37,710 nt of DNA from Candidatus Saccharimonadota bacterium (GTDB lineage: Bacteria > Patescibacteriota > Saccharimonadia > Saccharimonadales > Saccharimonadaceae), in the NCBI GenBank assembly GCA_017964025.1, contig JAGCST010000020.1, positions 1 to 37,710 on the forward strand, written 5' to 3'. Under the pieces are notes generated by a model. That model had not been told where the DNA came from and did not search any database. It worked only from the letters and a program-made list of their open reading frames with translations. This document shows, one piece after another, positions 25,626 through 33,729 of this stretch. A program made the position numbers and the translations under genes. How positions within the stretch are numbered: the stretch's first letter is position 1; each line of letters begins with the position of its first letter.

Positions 25626-27245
25626 TTATTTTTTAATATCAAAGTTTGTTGAGGAATTACCTATAATGGTTGTGATATCTGATGTAATAAAATCTTGATA
25701 TTTTTTATTATTTAAATATATAGTATATTTTTCAGCTAATTTGAATTTGGGAGTGCCAGCAACAAGATGGCTAAATTTCTTGGCTGACGTATAAGATAAA
25801 ATTGTTTGATTCTCAGAATCTGTGATTTCGATTAATGTATTTGGAGATTGTTCGTTCTTAAAATAAACACTAATATTATTAATCGTGGATGTTTTACTTA
25901 AGGATTCAGCCATACCACTTGAGCCAAGCGCAATAATTTCACCACCTTTCGCAATGATACCCATACCTGTATCGAGAGCACCATTACCGTCATGGATGGG
26001 ACCATCAACTATAATTGTTCCGTCGTTGATATAGAGCCAACCATTGCTATCTATGCCATCCCCGGAAGCACTGATATGAATATTCCCACCATTAATGGCA
26101 ATGATGCAATTTTCATCTACATTGAACATTTCACTTCTAGGGTTATTGGTTGTTGATTGATTAGCTCCGCCACCAGCATTGATACCATCATCGGTAGTGA
26201 TAAGATCAATCGTACCAGAATTAATGATTACGACTTGTGCTTCGAGCCCTTCATGAGCTTGGCTAACAGTGATAGTCCCGTCATCAATAATTAACTTACT
26301 ATTTGCGTGAATCGCATCATCACTAGCGTTGATGCTTAAATTACCACCGATAATACCTATATAGTTATCTGAATGAATAGCATCATCATGAGATTCTATA
26401 GAAAATTCTCCATCTTGAATGATAATATTATGGGTGGCTTTGAGACCTTTGGCATTAGAAGTGATATTAAAATTACCTTTTTCGACCAAAATATATCCTT
26501 TTCCAAAGTTGGTTTCATCGGTAGTTTTAATAGCATCAGCAGTTGAATTAAGTATAAAATTGCCGTCTATAATGTATACCGAATCTGTGCCGCGTATTGC
26601 ATCATCGGCGGACGTAATATAATAAGATCCATTAATAAATTTAAGATCATCTTTTCCAACTATGCCATCTTCGTGATTAGCGACAAGATTAAGACTGCCG
26701 TTACCACTAAATATTAAGTCCGCTCTGGAATAAATTGCACCTTTTACGTCATCGCTGTATACAGAGCTGTATTTATAGCTGTCAGAAAGATTGTTTTCAC
26801 CTATAAGTTCAATTACGAGGTCTTCAGCTGTGCTGCAATAAATAGCTGGACCAGCAAGGTTGTTGATAGTTACATTGTCTAAAATTAATCTAACTTCACC
26901 TACGTGTGCATCAACAGTAATTGAGCCATTTTGTAAATTGCCGGTTAAATGATAAGTACCCGACTTATTAATAACAATTGATTCAGATAATTCAATATCG
27001 ACGGTTTGATAATGATCCCAGTTAATTTTAAGGTCACCATTATCGATGTCGATGGCATTGAGGAAATCTTTTGTGGTGTCTTCGTGGGTAACGTCTTGAT
27101 TAACAAATACAGCGACAATTGTGGTGGCAATTAGAATAATAAATAGAAATAAAACACGCCAATCGAATTTTGATTTTTCTCGCTGATAAATATTTTCTGG
27201 TAAATCGTGATCAACTTTACTATTTTTAGTATTATGATCAACCAT
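25626..27245 (-). CDS. Cthe_2159-like carbohydrate-binding beta-helix protein (DUF4353), membrane-anchored
   Basis: 539 residues from the ATG at 27245; a longer ORF to 27266 exists, but AGGAGGA precedes this ATG at good distance and the ATG overlaps the upstream stop (TAATG). One membrane segment (about 30-50) is followed by a repetitive domain of short beta-helix turns with recurring Asp-rich corners (DDAIHSDN, DDAIHANS, DDGINAGG, GDGIDSNG). This matches the Cthe_2159 family, reported to bind calcium and acidic or cellulosic polysaccharide. In Firmicutes this family often sits beside VTC and DUF4956 genes, exactly as here. Last gene of the operon. Confidence 0.82.
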   Translation of the reverse strand: MVDHNTKNSKVDHDLPENIYQREKSKFDWRVLFLFIILIATTIVAVFVNQDVTHEDTTKDFLNAIDIDNGDLKINWDHYQTVDIELSESIVINKSGTYHLTGNLQNGSITVDAHVGEVRLILDNVTINNLAGPAIYCSTAEDLVIELIGENNLSDSYKYSSVYSDDVKGAIYSRADLIFSGNGSLNLVANHEDGIVGKDDLKFINGSYYITSADDAIRGTDSVYIIDGNFILNSTADAIKTTDETNFGKGYILVEKGNFNITSNAKGLKATHNIIIQDGEFSIESHDDAIHSDNYIGIIGGNLSINASDDAIHANSKLIIDDGTITVSQAHEGLEAQVVIINSGTIDLITTDDGINAGGGANQSTTNNPRSEMFNVDENCIIAINGGNIHISASGDGIDSNGWLYINDGTIIVDGPIHDGNGALDTGMGIIAKGGEIIALGSSGMAESLSKTSTINNISVYFKNEQSPNTLIEITDSENQTILSYTSAKKFSHLVAGTPKFKLAEKYTIYLNNKKYQDFITSDITTIIGNSSTNFDIKK

Positions 27246-27916
27246 TAAATTTCCTCCTCGCAACATGGCTCGGAGAGTAAGACTTTAAGGTTACAATTTT
27301 TAACACGGATTTCATCAAGAAAGTCTTTTTCTTTAACGCCATGACGCAATTTTATATCGTAGGTTAATTTATAAAGACTACCCATGTTCATGGTTTTCAT
27401 TTTAACAAGATGAGCGCGAGATGTATATTTTTGGAAAATTTCTCCGAATACGTCTTCGTAATCTAAATCTTCTGGAATAACGATTTTTAATACACGACCT
27501 CTAGCGTCTGGTTCGAGAAAATGCGTGAAAGTAAAAAAGACAATCGCTACAATGGCAATAGCGGTGATAATAACTGCAAATAGTAAATGTCCCATACCAA
27601 GAGCTAGACCAACCATCATAGCAAAGAAAACGCTAAGAAGATCTTTAGCATGACCCTGAATAGAACGGAAGCGAATTAGTGAAAAAGCACCCAAAATAGC
27701 AATAGAGGTGCCTAGATTGCCGTTAATCATAATCATTACGGCCATAACGAGCAATGGTAAAACTGCTAGAGTCGTGAGAAACCCTTTAGTGGTTTGTGAA
27801 GTTTTCATATGAGTGATAGCAATAGCTGTGCCTAATACTAACGATGCTCCGGCGCAAATTAATGCGATTTTGATATCAAGACCAGTTGCTGTAGTATCGA
27901 AAAGACTATTAAACAT
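27245..27916 (-). CDS. DUF4956 membrane protein
   Basis: 223 residues. About four membrane segments (19-37, 46-65, 72-90 and 100-130) are followed by a cytoplasmic beta-alpha domain. The conserved stretch GNLGTSIAILGAFSLIRFRS with SIQGHAKDL marks DUF4956. Its ATG overlaps the end of the VTC gene by 8 bases, with GGAG as Shine-Dalgarno within that gene, and its TAA overlaps the ATG of the next gene by one base. Tight coupling suggests one functional unit with the VTC polymerase. Role unknown; a channel for the polymer is a guess. Confidence 0.85.
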   Translation of the reverse strand: MFNSLFDTTATGLDIKIALICAGASLVLGTAIAITHMKTSQTTKGFLTTLAVLPLLVMAVMIMINGNLGTSIAILGAFSLIRFRSIQGHAKDLLSVFFAMMVGLALGMGHLLFAVIITAIAIVAIVFFTFTHFLEPDARGRVLKIVIPEDLDYEDVFGEIFQKYTSRAHLVKMKTMNMGSLYKLTYDIKLRHGVKEKDFLDEIRVKNCNLKVLLSEPCCEEEI

Positions 27917-28634
27917 TTTTCTCCTTCATTATCTTTTCATAAATTTTACCGATTTTACTAAATTGCTGAGGATAGATTTGAAGTCGCGACATTTCTTTAA
28001 CTAACCAGAGGGGAAGAACACCGTGAGCTTTAATCTCCATAATAATATTATGTTTGTCCTCAAAATAAATTTTATCACGTTTTCCTTTAGTAAAGTTGAG
28101 ATTTTTTTGACGAGATTTAAGATTTTCGTCAAAAGTAATCCGTAAATTATCTTCACCTTTATAGGATTCTCGATTATAAATTACCATAATTTTAGGGGTT
28201 AGGTTGAAGTGCTGAATTAAATAATCAATTTCTTTAGCAATTTGGATATCGTTTTTAGTTTCGATGGAACGAGAGGCAAGTTCAACCATTGTAGTTTTAC
28301 CTTTGACCAACTCTTTAAAATCTTGTTTAGTTATCATAACACGACGCTTATACCCTGGATTCATATCACGACCGCGCATTTTAGTTTTGATCTCAAGAAA
28401 AACTCGATCATATCCGCCATAACTACGAGCACGTAGCTTATGCTTAAAAATTGGTTGCTCAATAGATTGAATAATTAAATCGTAATTATCTGTATCGAAA
28501 TAAACATTAAAAACCTCGGATTTATAATAACCGTCCTTTTTCATATATTGGTGGATAGTTTTGAGTAGCTCTTTTTTATCGCTTTTGGTAATTAGGTATT
28601 TTTTTTCTATCCTATTAAATACTTTACCATCCAT
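27909..28634 (-). CDS. VTC-domain polyphosphate polymerase-like protein
   Basis: 241 residues, a stand-alone VTC catalytic-type domain. Typical tunnel residues are seen: FNRIEKKYLI near the start, FDTDNYDLI, the basic KHKLRARSYG, FLEIKTKMRGR, YKRRVMI and late IIMEIKAHG. The yeast family member makes inorganic polyphosphate from ATP; activity of bacterial members is less studied, so polyphosphate synthesis here is inferred. First gene of the operon with DUF4956 and the beta-helix protein, and with a near-leaderless start. Confidence 0.85.
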   Translation of the reverse strand: MDGKVFNRIEKKYLITKSDKKELLKTIHQYMKKDGYYKSEVFNVYFDTDNYDLIIQSIEQPIFKHKLRARSYGGYDRVFLEIKTKMRGRDMNPGYKRRVMITKQDFKELVKGKTTMVELASRSIETKNDIQIAKEIDYLIQHFNLTPKIMVIYNRESYKGEDNLRITFDENLKSRQKNLNFTKGKRDKIYFEDKHNIIMEIKAHGVLPLWLVKEMSRLQIYPQQFSKIGKIYEKIMKEKNV

Positions 28635-28643
28635 ATATTGTAT

Positions 28644-28649
28644 ATTATA
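28644..28649 (-). promoter_or_regulatory. -10 box of the VTC operon
   Basis: TATAAT on the minus strand, 9 bases before the ATG at 28634, with no Shine-Dalgarno. Confidence 0.5.
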
Positions 28650-28695
28650 ATGAAATTTTCGTTAAAATCTAGTTAGTTTATATCTCTTGTTCATA

Positions 28696-28724
28696 TTGAC
28701 ATTTTAGTAAAAGTATGATATAAT
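28696..28724 (+). promoter_or_regulatory. Consensus promoter with extended -10
   Basis: TTGACA (28696-28701), 17 bases, TATAAT (28719-28724) preceded by TGA. Leader of about 56 bases to the ATG at 28788. Confidence 0.85.
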
Positions 28725-28787
28725 TTAAGGGTAGGTCTTGCTATGACTTGAACTTTTATAATTAGTGGTCTTAAGGGGGAAATTGAG

Positions 28788-29267
28788 ATGAAAAATCTGA
28801 CTAAACGCGAAAAAATTTTCGTTGCTATAATCGCTGTTCTTGTTGTTAGCCTGATTATTATGTTTAATGTCCTTGATAATACTCAAAGGGAATGCAATAA
28901 TTTGGCTATGCAGAATTACTCTTTAACCGAAGAGAGAGATAATGTGAATACGACTAATTTGAATCTGCTTGAAGCATTAAGACGAGAACATAGAATTGCA
29001 TTAAATGCAGATACAAAGCTTCTGGTCGCCGACCTTGCTTGGCTTGATCGTGAAAATGGTACACTTTATATGGATGCATTTATTGATCTTGATTCTGGGG
29101 AAGGTAATTGCTTCAAAAGATTAAAAAAGCTGTTCGACGAAGATAAGGATGCTCGCGCAAGAGCAATCAATATTGTTTGTTATCATTTAGATGATATATG
29201 TCTTTATCAAGTATCGGATGATTATTATAATCAGTTAGTGCTTGAAAGTCAATTCATAGATGAATAA
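28788..29267 (+). CDS. Small membrane-anchored protein of unknown function
   Basis: 159 residues. A basic start (KNLTKREK) and one membrane segment (about 10-27) are followed by a short coiled-coil-like stretch (to about 65) and an acidic, cysteine-containing soluble part. I do not recognise a family. It has a near-consensus promoter, a Shine-Dalgarno-like AAGGGGGAA and its own terminator, so it is a single-gene unit that is probably well expressed. No link to neighbours can be shown. Confidence 0.75.
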   Translation: MKNLTKREKIFVAIIAVLVVSLIIMFNVLDNTQRECNNLAMQNYSLTEERDNVNTTNLNLLEALRREHRIALNADTKLLVADLAWLDRENGTLYMDAFIDLDSGEGNCFKRLKKLFDEDKDARARAINIVCYHLDDICLYQVSDDYYNQLVLESQFIDE

Positions 29268-29276
29268 GACCAAATT

Positions 29277-29304
29277 ATGCCCGTAAATTATGCGGGCATT
29301 TTTT
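29277..29304 (+). terminator. Intrinsic terminator
   Basis: ATGCCCG, loop, CGGGCAT and a run of seven T. Confidence 0.92.
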
Positions 29305-29312
29305 TATGTTTA

Positions 29313-29321
29313 TGCTATAAT
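29313..29321 (+). promoter_or_regulatory. Extended -10 box of the ABC transporter gene
   Basis: TGCTATAAT, 10 bases before ATG 29332 and 4 before an in-frame ATG at 29326. It excludes the longer ORF that begins at 29290 inside the terminator. Confidence 0.6.
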
Positions 29322-29331
29322 GTATATGTGT

Positions 29332-32300
29332 ATGCTTGAAATTCGGAGTGTGTCGAAAGTCTACCGGACTGCGGGTGTTGATCGTACTGTTTTAAATAAA
29401 GTACGGATTAATTTTCGTAAGTCAGAATTTGCAGCAATCCTAGGTCCTTCTGGCTCTGGTAAAACTACATTACTTAATATTATCGGCGGATTGGATCATT
29501 ATACGACTGGCGATTTGATTATTAATGAGAAATCTACTAAAAAATTCCATGATAAAGATTGGGATGCTTATCGCAACCACCGCGTAGGGTTTGTATTCCA
29601 GACTTATAATTTAATTCCGCATCAGACGGTTTTAAACAATGTGCGGCTAGCGTTGACTTTAAGTGGAATTTCTAAACGAACATCAATTAAACGTGCTAAA
29701 AAAGCTTTAAAAGATGTGGGATTAGAGGAACACATTAATAAACGTCCAGCACAATTATCGGGTGGACAAATGCAACGCGTAGCAATTGCTAGAGCTTTAG
29801 TTAATGACCCTGAAATATTATTGGCTGATGAACCTACTGGAGCACTTGATTCGGAAACTTCTGAACAAGTTATGAAAATTCTTAAAGAGGTGGCAAAAGA
29901 TAGATTGGTAGTGATGGTGACACATAACCCTGAGTTGGCTCATAAATACGCTACCAGAATTATTACTTTAAAAGATGGGAAAATCACTTCAGATTCTGAT
30001 CCGTATGATGGCAAGATTAAAACTGACCTCGATGCGAAAGAGGCTGGCAAGAAAAGTAAAAAGACTAAAATGTCGTTTTTTACGGCTATGTCTTTGTCGT
30101 TTAATAATTTACTAACTAAAAAGACACGTACTATATTAGTAGCGATGGCGGGTTCGATTGGGATTATTGGGATTGCCTTGATTTCAGCTGTTTCAACAGG
30201 TTTTCAAAATTATATTGATAAAATCGAAGAAGATACTTTGACATCATATCCGTTAGTGTTACAAGAAGAAGCAGCTGACATATCCGGAATGTTACTCAGT
30301 CTTTCTGGTGGGGAATCGGTAGAAACGAATGATAATAAACTCCATGAAAATCAAGTATTAACTTCTACGCTCGGTAGTGTCTCAAATAATGATTTGCCAA
30401 GTTTTATTGATTATCTCGATGCACATGCGACGGAGATAAAAGATGATATCAGATTAATGGAATATCAATATAATGTTGATCCAGTAATTTATACGAAAGA
30501 TGCGACTGGAAAAGTAGCGAAAATGAATCCAAGTAATATGTTTTCATCACTCATCGGTGATAATTCATTATTAAGAAATTATTCTACGATGACATCGGTA
30601 TTTAGACAATTTGATCCAGATAATTTAAAAAGTGGTACAGAACTTTTGGCTGGCCGTTATCCAGAAGAATATAATGAAATGATAGTAGTTCTTAATAATC
30701 GTTCGGAAATTTCAGAACTCATTACATATTCTCTAGGATTCCATGATTCACAAGAATTAAATGAAATTATTACAAAGATTATGAGTGGAGAGAGTGTAGA
30801 AATAAATAATGAGCCTTTGGAACTGACTTATGATGATTTAATGAATGTGGATTTGAGATTGTTATTACCAGCCGATTATTATAAATATAATGAAAAATAT
30901 GAAGTCTATGAAGATATGTCTACTGACAAGGATTTTATGCAAAATATTTATGATAAAGCAGAAAGATTAAAAATTGTAGGTGTAGCGGTAATGAATACAG
31001 AAATGATGTCAGCGGGTAGTGGTATGGCATATTTACCGTCGTTAGTTGAACATATTATTGATAGGTCTAGTAAAACGGAAATTGTTAAAAAACAACTAGC
31101 AAACCCGGAAATTGATATTTTCTCAAATACTAAATTTGGAGATGAAGGGAACGACTTTAATTTCGAGTTCTCGGACTTAGTTTCGATTGACGAAGCTAAG
31201 TTATCACAAGCTTTTGGCGTAAATATTGATCAAAATACAATCTCCGAAAAAACTAAGGAATATATTAATCAAATTTCGAATGATATTACGGCAGATGTTT
31301 CACCAATCCGTGACGATTTATCTGATAAATATAAAAACTTAGCGGAAAAACTTAAAAATGAATTGTTGCTTGCCGGTTCATTCAAAAAAGTAGATATAGA
31401 ATCTATCGTGAGTGAGTTTATCACTAAACAGGATTTTAGTGATCTTGAAAACAAGTATTATCTTCCGACAGACAAGGCGAGCGCTCTATACCAAGGTTTG
31501 TTAGTTGGTACACTACAAGTTTATGTCCAGGAATACACTAGTAAGGCACAGATTCCAAATTTCGACCCAGAAACCAGTGATATTATGGTGAACGCAATTG
31601 CTTTTGATATTGTTGTAAAAAAATGTCTTGATTCAATGCAATTTAATGCAGCTTTTGACGCCATTGCAGTTCCTATGACTGAAGTGAATATGAAAAAGGA
31701 AATTTTAACTAAGGTTGGTAATCTAAGTGCATACCTATCTAGTAGTTTTGCGAATGCTTTTCATGTAGATCAAGATGCAATCATTGGTGCATTTAAATTA
31801 AATTTTTCAGAGGATGAGTTATCGCGCGTAGTGACAGCTATGTTCACTAAAAAGAAAACTTCGCTTGCGACTAATTTGTCTGCTTTAGGATATCAAGATT
31901 TGGATGATCCTACCATGTTATCGTTTTATTTTTGGAGTTTCGATGGTAAAACACGATTTGTCGATTTCTTAGATGGATATAATGATTTAATGAAATCGAT
32001 GGATAAAGAAGAAAAGGTTATTGATTATACTGATGCTACCGGCATATTGATGTCATCAGTTAAAACTATTGTAGATGCCGTAAGTTATGTCTTGATTGCC
32101 TTTGTATCGATTTCACTTGTTGTATCATCGATTATGATTGGTGTGATTACTTACATCTCGGTCTATGAAAGAACAAAAGAAATTGGTATCTTAAGAGCAA
32201 TTGGTGCATCAAAACACAATATATCATCGATATTCAATGCCGAAACATTTATCGTAGGACTTTTGGCGGGATTATTCGGCATAGGATTTTCATATTTAAT

Positions 32301-32484
32301 AATTCCAATAATTAATATGATATTACACCATTATACTGGTGATATACCTTTGTCAGCGACATTGGATCCTCGGACGGCGGTGTCTTTAATTATACTCTCA
32401 GTTATACTTACTTTGATAGCTGGGCTAATACCATCGAGATCAGCTTCAAAGAAAGATCCAGTGGAAGCGCTAAGAAGTGAATAA
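29332..32484 (+). CDS. MacB-type ABC transporter, ATPase and FtsX-like permease fused
   Basis: 1050 residues from ATG 29332. The ATPase domain comes first: Walker A GPSGSGKTT (about 38-46), signature LSGGQMQRVAIARAL, Walker B LLADEPTGALD and H-loop VTHNPEL. A first membrane helix (near 270-290) is followed by a very long extracytoplasmic region (about 600 residues, including predicted helical stretches), then three C-terminal helices with the FtsX motif YERTKEIGILRAIGASK. This is the mechanotransmission type, which moves or acts on substrates outside the membrane rather than importing. The substrate is unknown. Fusions of this type occur in low-GC Gram-positives. Confidence 0.88.
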   Translation: MLEIRSVSKVYRTAGVDRTVLNKVRINFRKSEFAAILGPSGSGKTTLLNIIGGLDHYTTGDLIINEKSTKKFHDKDWDAYRNHRVGFVFQTYNLIPHQTVLNNVRLALTLSGISKRTSIKRAKKALKDVGLEEHINKRPAQLSGGQMQRVAIARALVNDPEILLADEPTGALDSETSEQVMKILKEVAKDRLVVMVTHNPELAHKYATRIITLKDGKITSDSDPYDGKIKTDLDAKEAGKKSKKTKMSFFTAMSLSFNNLLTKKTRTILVAMAGSIGIIGIALISAVSTGFQNYIDKIEEDTLTSYPLVLQEEAADISGMLLSLSGGESVETNDNKLHENQVLTSTLGSVSNNDLPSFIDYLDAHATEIKDDIRLMEYQYNVDPVIYTKDATGKVAKMNPSNMFSSLIGDNSLLRNYSTMTSVFRQFDPDNLKSGTELLAGRYPEEYNEMIVVLNNRSEISELITYSLGFHDSQELNEIITKIMSGESVEINNEPLELTYDDLMNVDLRLLLPADYYKYNEKYEVYEDMSTDKDFMQNIYDKAERLKIVGVAVMNTEMMSAGSGMAYLPSLVEHIIDRSSKTEIVKKQLANPEIDIFSNTKFGDEGNDFNFEFSDLVSIDEAKLSQAFGVNIDQNTISEKTKEYINQISNDITADVSPIRDDLSDKYKNLAEKLKNELLLAGSFKKVDIESIVSEFITKQDFSDLENKYYLPTDKASALYQGLLVGTLQVYVQEYTSKAQIPNFDPETSDIMVNAIAFDIVVKKCLDSMQFNAAFDAIAVPMTEVNMKKEILTKVGNLSAYLSSSFANAFHVDQDAIIGAFKLNFSEDELSRVVTAMFTKKKTSLATNLSALGYQDLDDPTMLSFYFWSFDGKTRFVDFLDGYNDLMKSMDKEEKVIDYTDATGILMSSVKTIVDAVSYVLIAFVSISLVVSSIMIGVITYISVYERTKEIGILRAIGASKHNISSIFNAETFIVGLLAGLFGIGFSYLIIPIINMILHHYTGDIPLSATLDPRTAVSLIILSVILTLIAGLIPSRSASKKDPVEALRSE

Positions 32485-32513
32485 AAAAAGTCGCGGACTT
32501 CTATCCGCGGACT
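32483..32513 (-). terminator. Terminator of the sigma4/alpha-CTD-like gene
   Basis: On the minus strand a GC-rich hairpin, arms AGTCCGCGGA and TCCGCGACT with one bulge, followed by seven T. It overlaps the stop codon of the convergent ABC transporter gene. Confidence 0.8.
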
Positions 32514-32527
32514 TACTTCTTCGGGAA

Positions 32528-33391
32528 TTATTTTTTAAGGGATAAGCCTCTGGTTTTCAGAGCACTTTTGATGTCTGAAATACCTTTCTGACCTATACTC
32601 ATTTTTGACAGTGCCTGTGAGCTAAGAGAACACAGAGTAGCTATATCTTTAATGCCGACGGCATTAAGAGATGCGATTAGCTTATCTGAGAGACCTAAGC
32701 TCTGCAGCGTAAATGAGTTGGTAGTGGCTTCTTCGCCGAATATTTCGGCTTCTTTTTGGCGATATCTTTCTCTAGCCGAAGCGAGAGCTTCGTTTTTTGC
32801 AGCAAGTTTTTCCTCTAGCGATGAAATGGTCTTTGCGGCCATTTTGTTATCACTTTTGGCCTCTGCCAGCTGTTTCTGGAGAGATTCTTGCTCGTGCTGA
32901 GCTCTAGCTAGCTTTTCGCTGTAGGCTTTGATCGTTTGGCTAAGTCTAGCCTCGTTCTCTTTGGAAGACTGGAGTCTAAAGAAGAGTTCTTTTTTCTCCT
33001 GATCTTCACCGCTGAAACGGAGACCTTTTTCAGCCAGTTCGTATATCTCCTTGATATCCGGTACCAGTTTTTTAAGCTGGCCTTTGTAAGGTGATGCCTG
33101 CAGTTTTTTGATGGCTTTGTGAGCCATTTTTGATATCTGGTTCGGATCCATGTTGGATTCTGCTGCAATCTGTTTCTGCAGTTGCTTTTCGCAGTTGAAC
33201 CCAAACCCCCTTAGAAGAAGGTCCTTTTCTTCTTTAGTGAGAGCGCTATCGAAAATCTTAAACATCTTTTGATAGTTATATGGTGGAATTCCGATTGGGC
33301 ACTCTGCCACGTTAGTGATAGCTATAATCAGGTTCTGACCTGGGGTTCTTGAGCTTCTTCCGAATATATTATTTTTTTCTGCATTCTTCAT
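32528..33391 (-). CDS. Sigma region 4-like / coiled coil / RNAP alpha-CTD-like fusion protein
   Basis: 287 residues in three parts. Residues 48-99 resemble sigma-70 region 4 (LTKEEKDLLLRGFGF, then KQIAAESNMDPNQISKMAHK and AIKKL, as in the helix-turn-helix before the terminal helix). Residues 132-218 are a charged heptad-rich coiled coil. Residues 227-287 resemble the RNA polymerase alpha C-terminal domain: LGLSDKLIASLNAVGIKDI and MSIGQKGISDIKSALKTRG, ending LSL. Compared with E. coli alpha, the DNA-contact R265 position is K and N268 is not kept. No sigma region 2 or 3 is present, so it is not a complete sigma factor. It is visibly richer in G+C than its neighbours. A promoter-recruiting transcription regulator is the simplest inference. 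Confidence 0.7.
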   Translation of the reverse strand: MKNAEKNNIFGRSSRTPGQNLIIAITNVAECPIGIPPYNYQKMFKIFDSALTKEEKDLLLRGFGFNCEKQLQKQIAAESNMDPNQISKMAHKAIKKLQASPYKGQLKKLVPDIKEIYELAEKGLRFSGEDQEKKELFFRLQSSKENEARLSQTIKAYSEKLARAQHEQESLQKQLAEAKSDNKMAAKTISSLEEKLAAKNEALASARERYRQKEAEIFGEEATTNSFTLQSLGLSDKLIASLNAVGIKDIATLCSLSSQALSKMSIGQKGISDIKSALKTRGLSLKK

Positions 33392-33439
33392 AGCTTAAAT
33401 CCTTTCTCTTCAAATCCAATCGACATCATAAAATCGTGC

Positions 33440-33457
33440 CTAACCTGTGTCTAACCT
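33440..33457 (-). repeat. Tandem heptamer in the leader
   Basis: AGGTTAG (minus strand) occurs at 33440-33446 and 33451-33457, 11 bases apart, in the leader of the sigma4/alpha-CTD-like gene. Could be a protein or RNA target, or chance. Confidence 0.4.
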
Positions 33458-33490
33458 TTCAGCCTTCTTCCTCCTATCCCTATTAGATTT

Positions 33491-33544
33491 AGTTTGATCA
33501 CAGAATTAAATTTACAAATATAAACTTGGTTCTGTGATCAAACT
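33491..33544. repeat. Perfect 15-bp inverted repeat in a divergent promoter region
   Basis: AGTTTGATCACAGAA (33491-33505) and its exact complement (33530-33544), separated by 24 bases. It lies about 35-90 bases inside the predicted leader of the minus-strand gene. No T-run follows on that strand, so it is not a standard terminator. It could be two operator sites or a long mRNA hairpin. Confidence 0.85.
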
Positions 33545-33586
33545 ATTCACCGAAGTTAATTTGCGATACTTGACGTATATGTTTCT

Positions 33587-33615
33587 ATTATATCATAACA
33601 TATATTTTTTGTCAA
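33587..33615 (-). promoter_or_regulatory. Consensus promoter of the sigma4/alpha-CTD-like gene
   Basis: On the minus strand TTGACA (33610-33615), exactly 17 bases, TATAAT (33587-33592), an exact match to the consensus. The predicted leader is about 190 bases. The rest of the 338-base gene-free stretch holds the inverted repeat, the heptamer pair and the + strand promoter. Confidence 0.9.
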
Positions 33616-33643
33616 TAGATGAGTTAAAATTGTTGTCTTTTTA

Positions 33644-33672
33644 TTGACATGAATCAATATTTATGTTAAAAT
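33644..33672 (+). promoter_or_regulatory. Near-consensus promoter of the 33730 gene
   Basis: TTGACA (33644-33649), 17 bases, TAAAAT (33667-33672). Divergent from the minus-strand promoter, 28 bases from its -35. Confidence 0.8.
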
Positions 33673-33729
33673 GTTTTTACTATTGTACCTTAATATATTG
33701 ATTGAGTAGATAGAACTGGAGGGAGGAAT

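Noticed and set aside
29290-29331. Upstream extension of the ABC transporter ORF to 29290.
   Set aside because: It would start inside the terminator hairpin and read through the -10 box.
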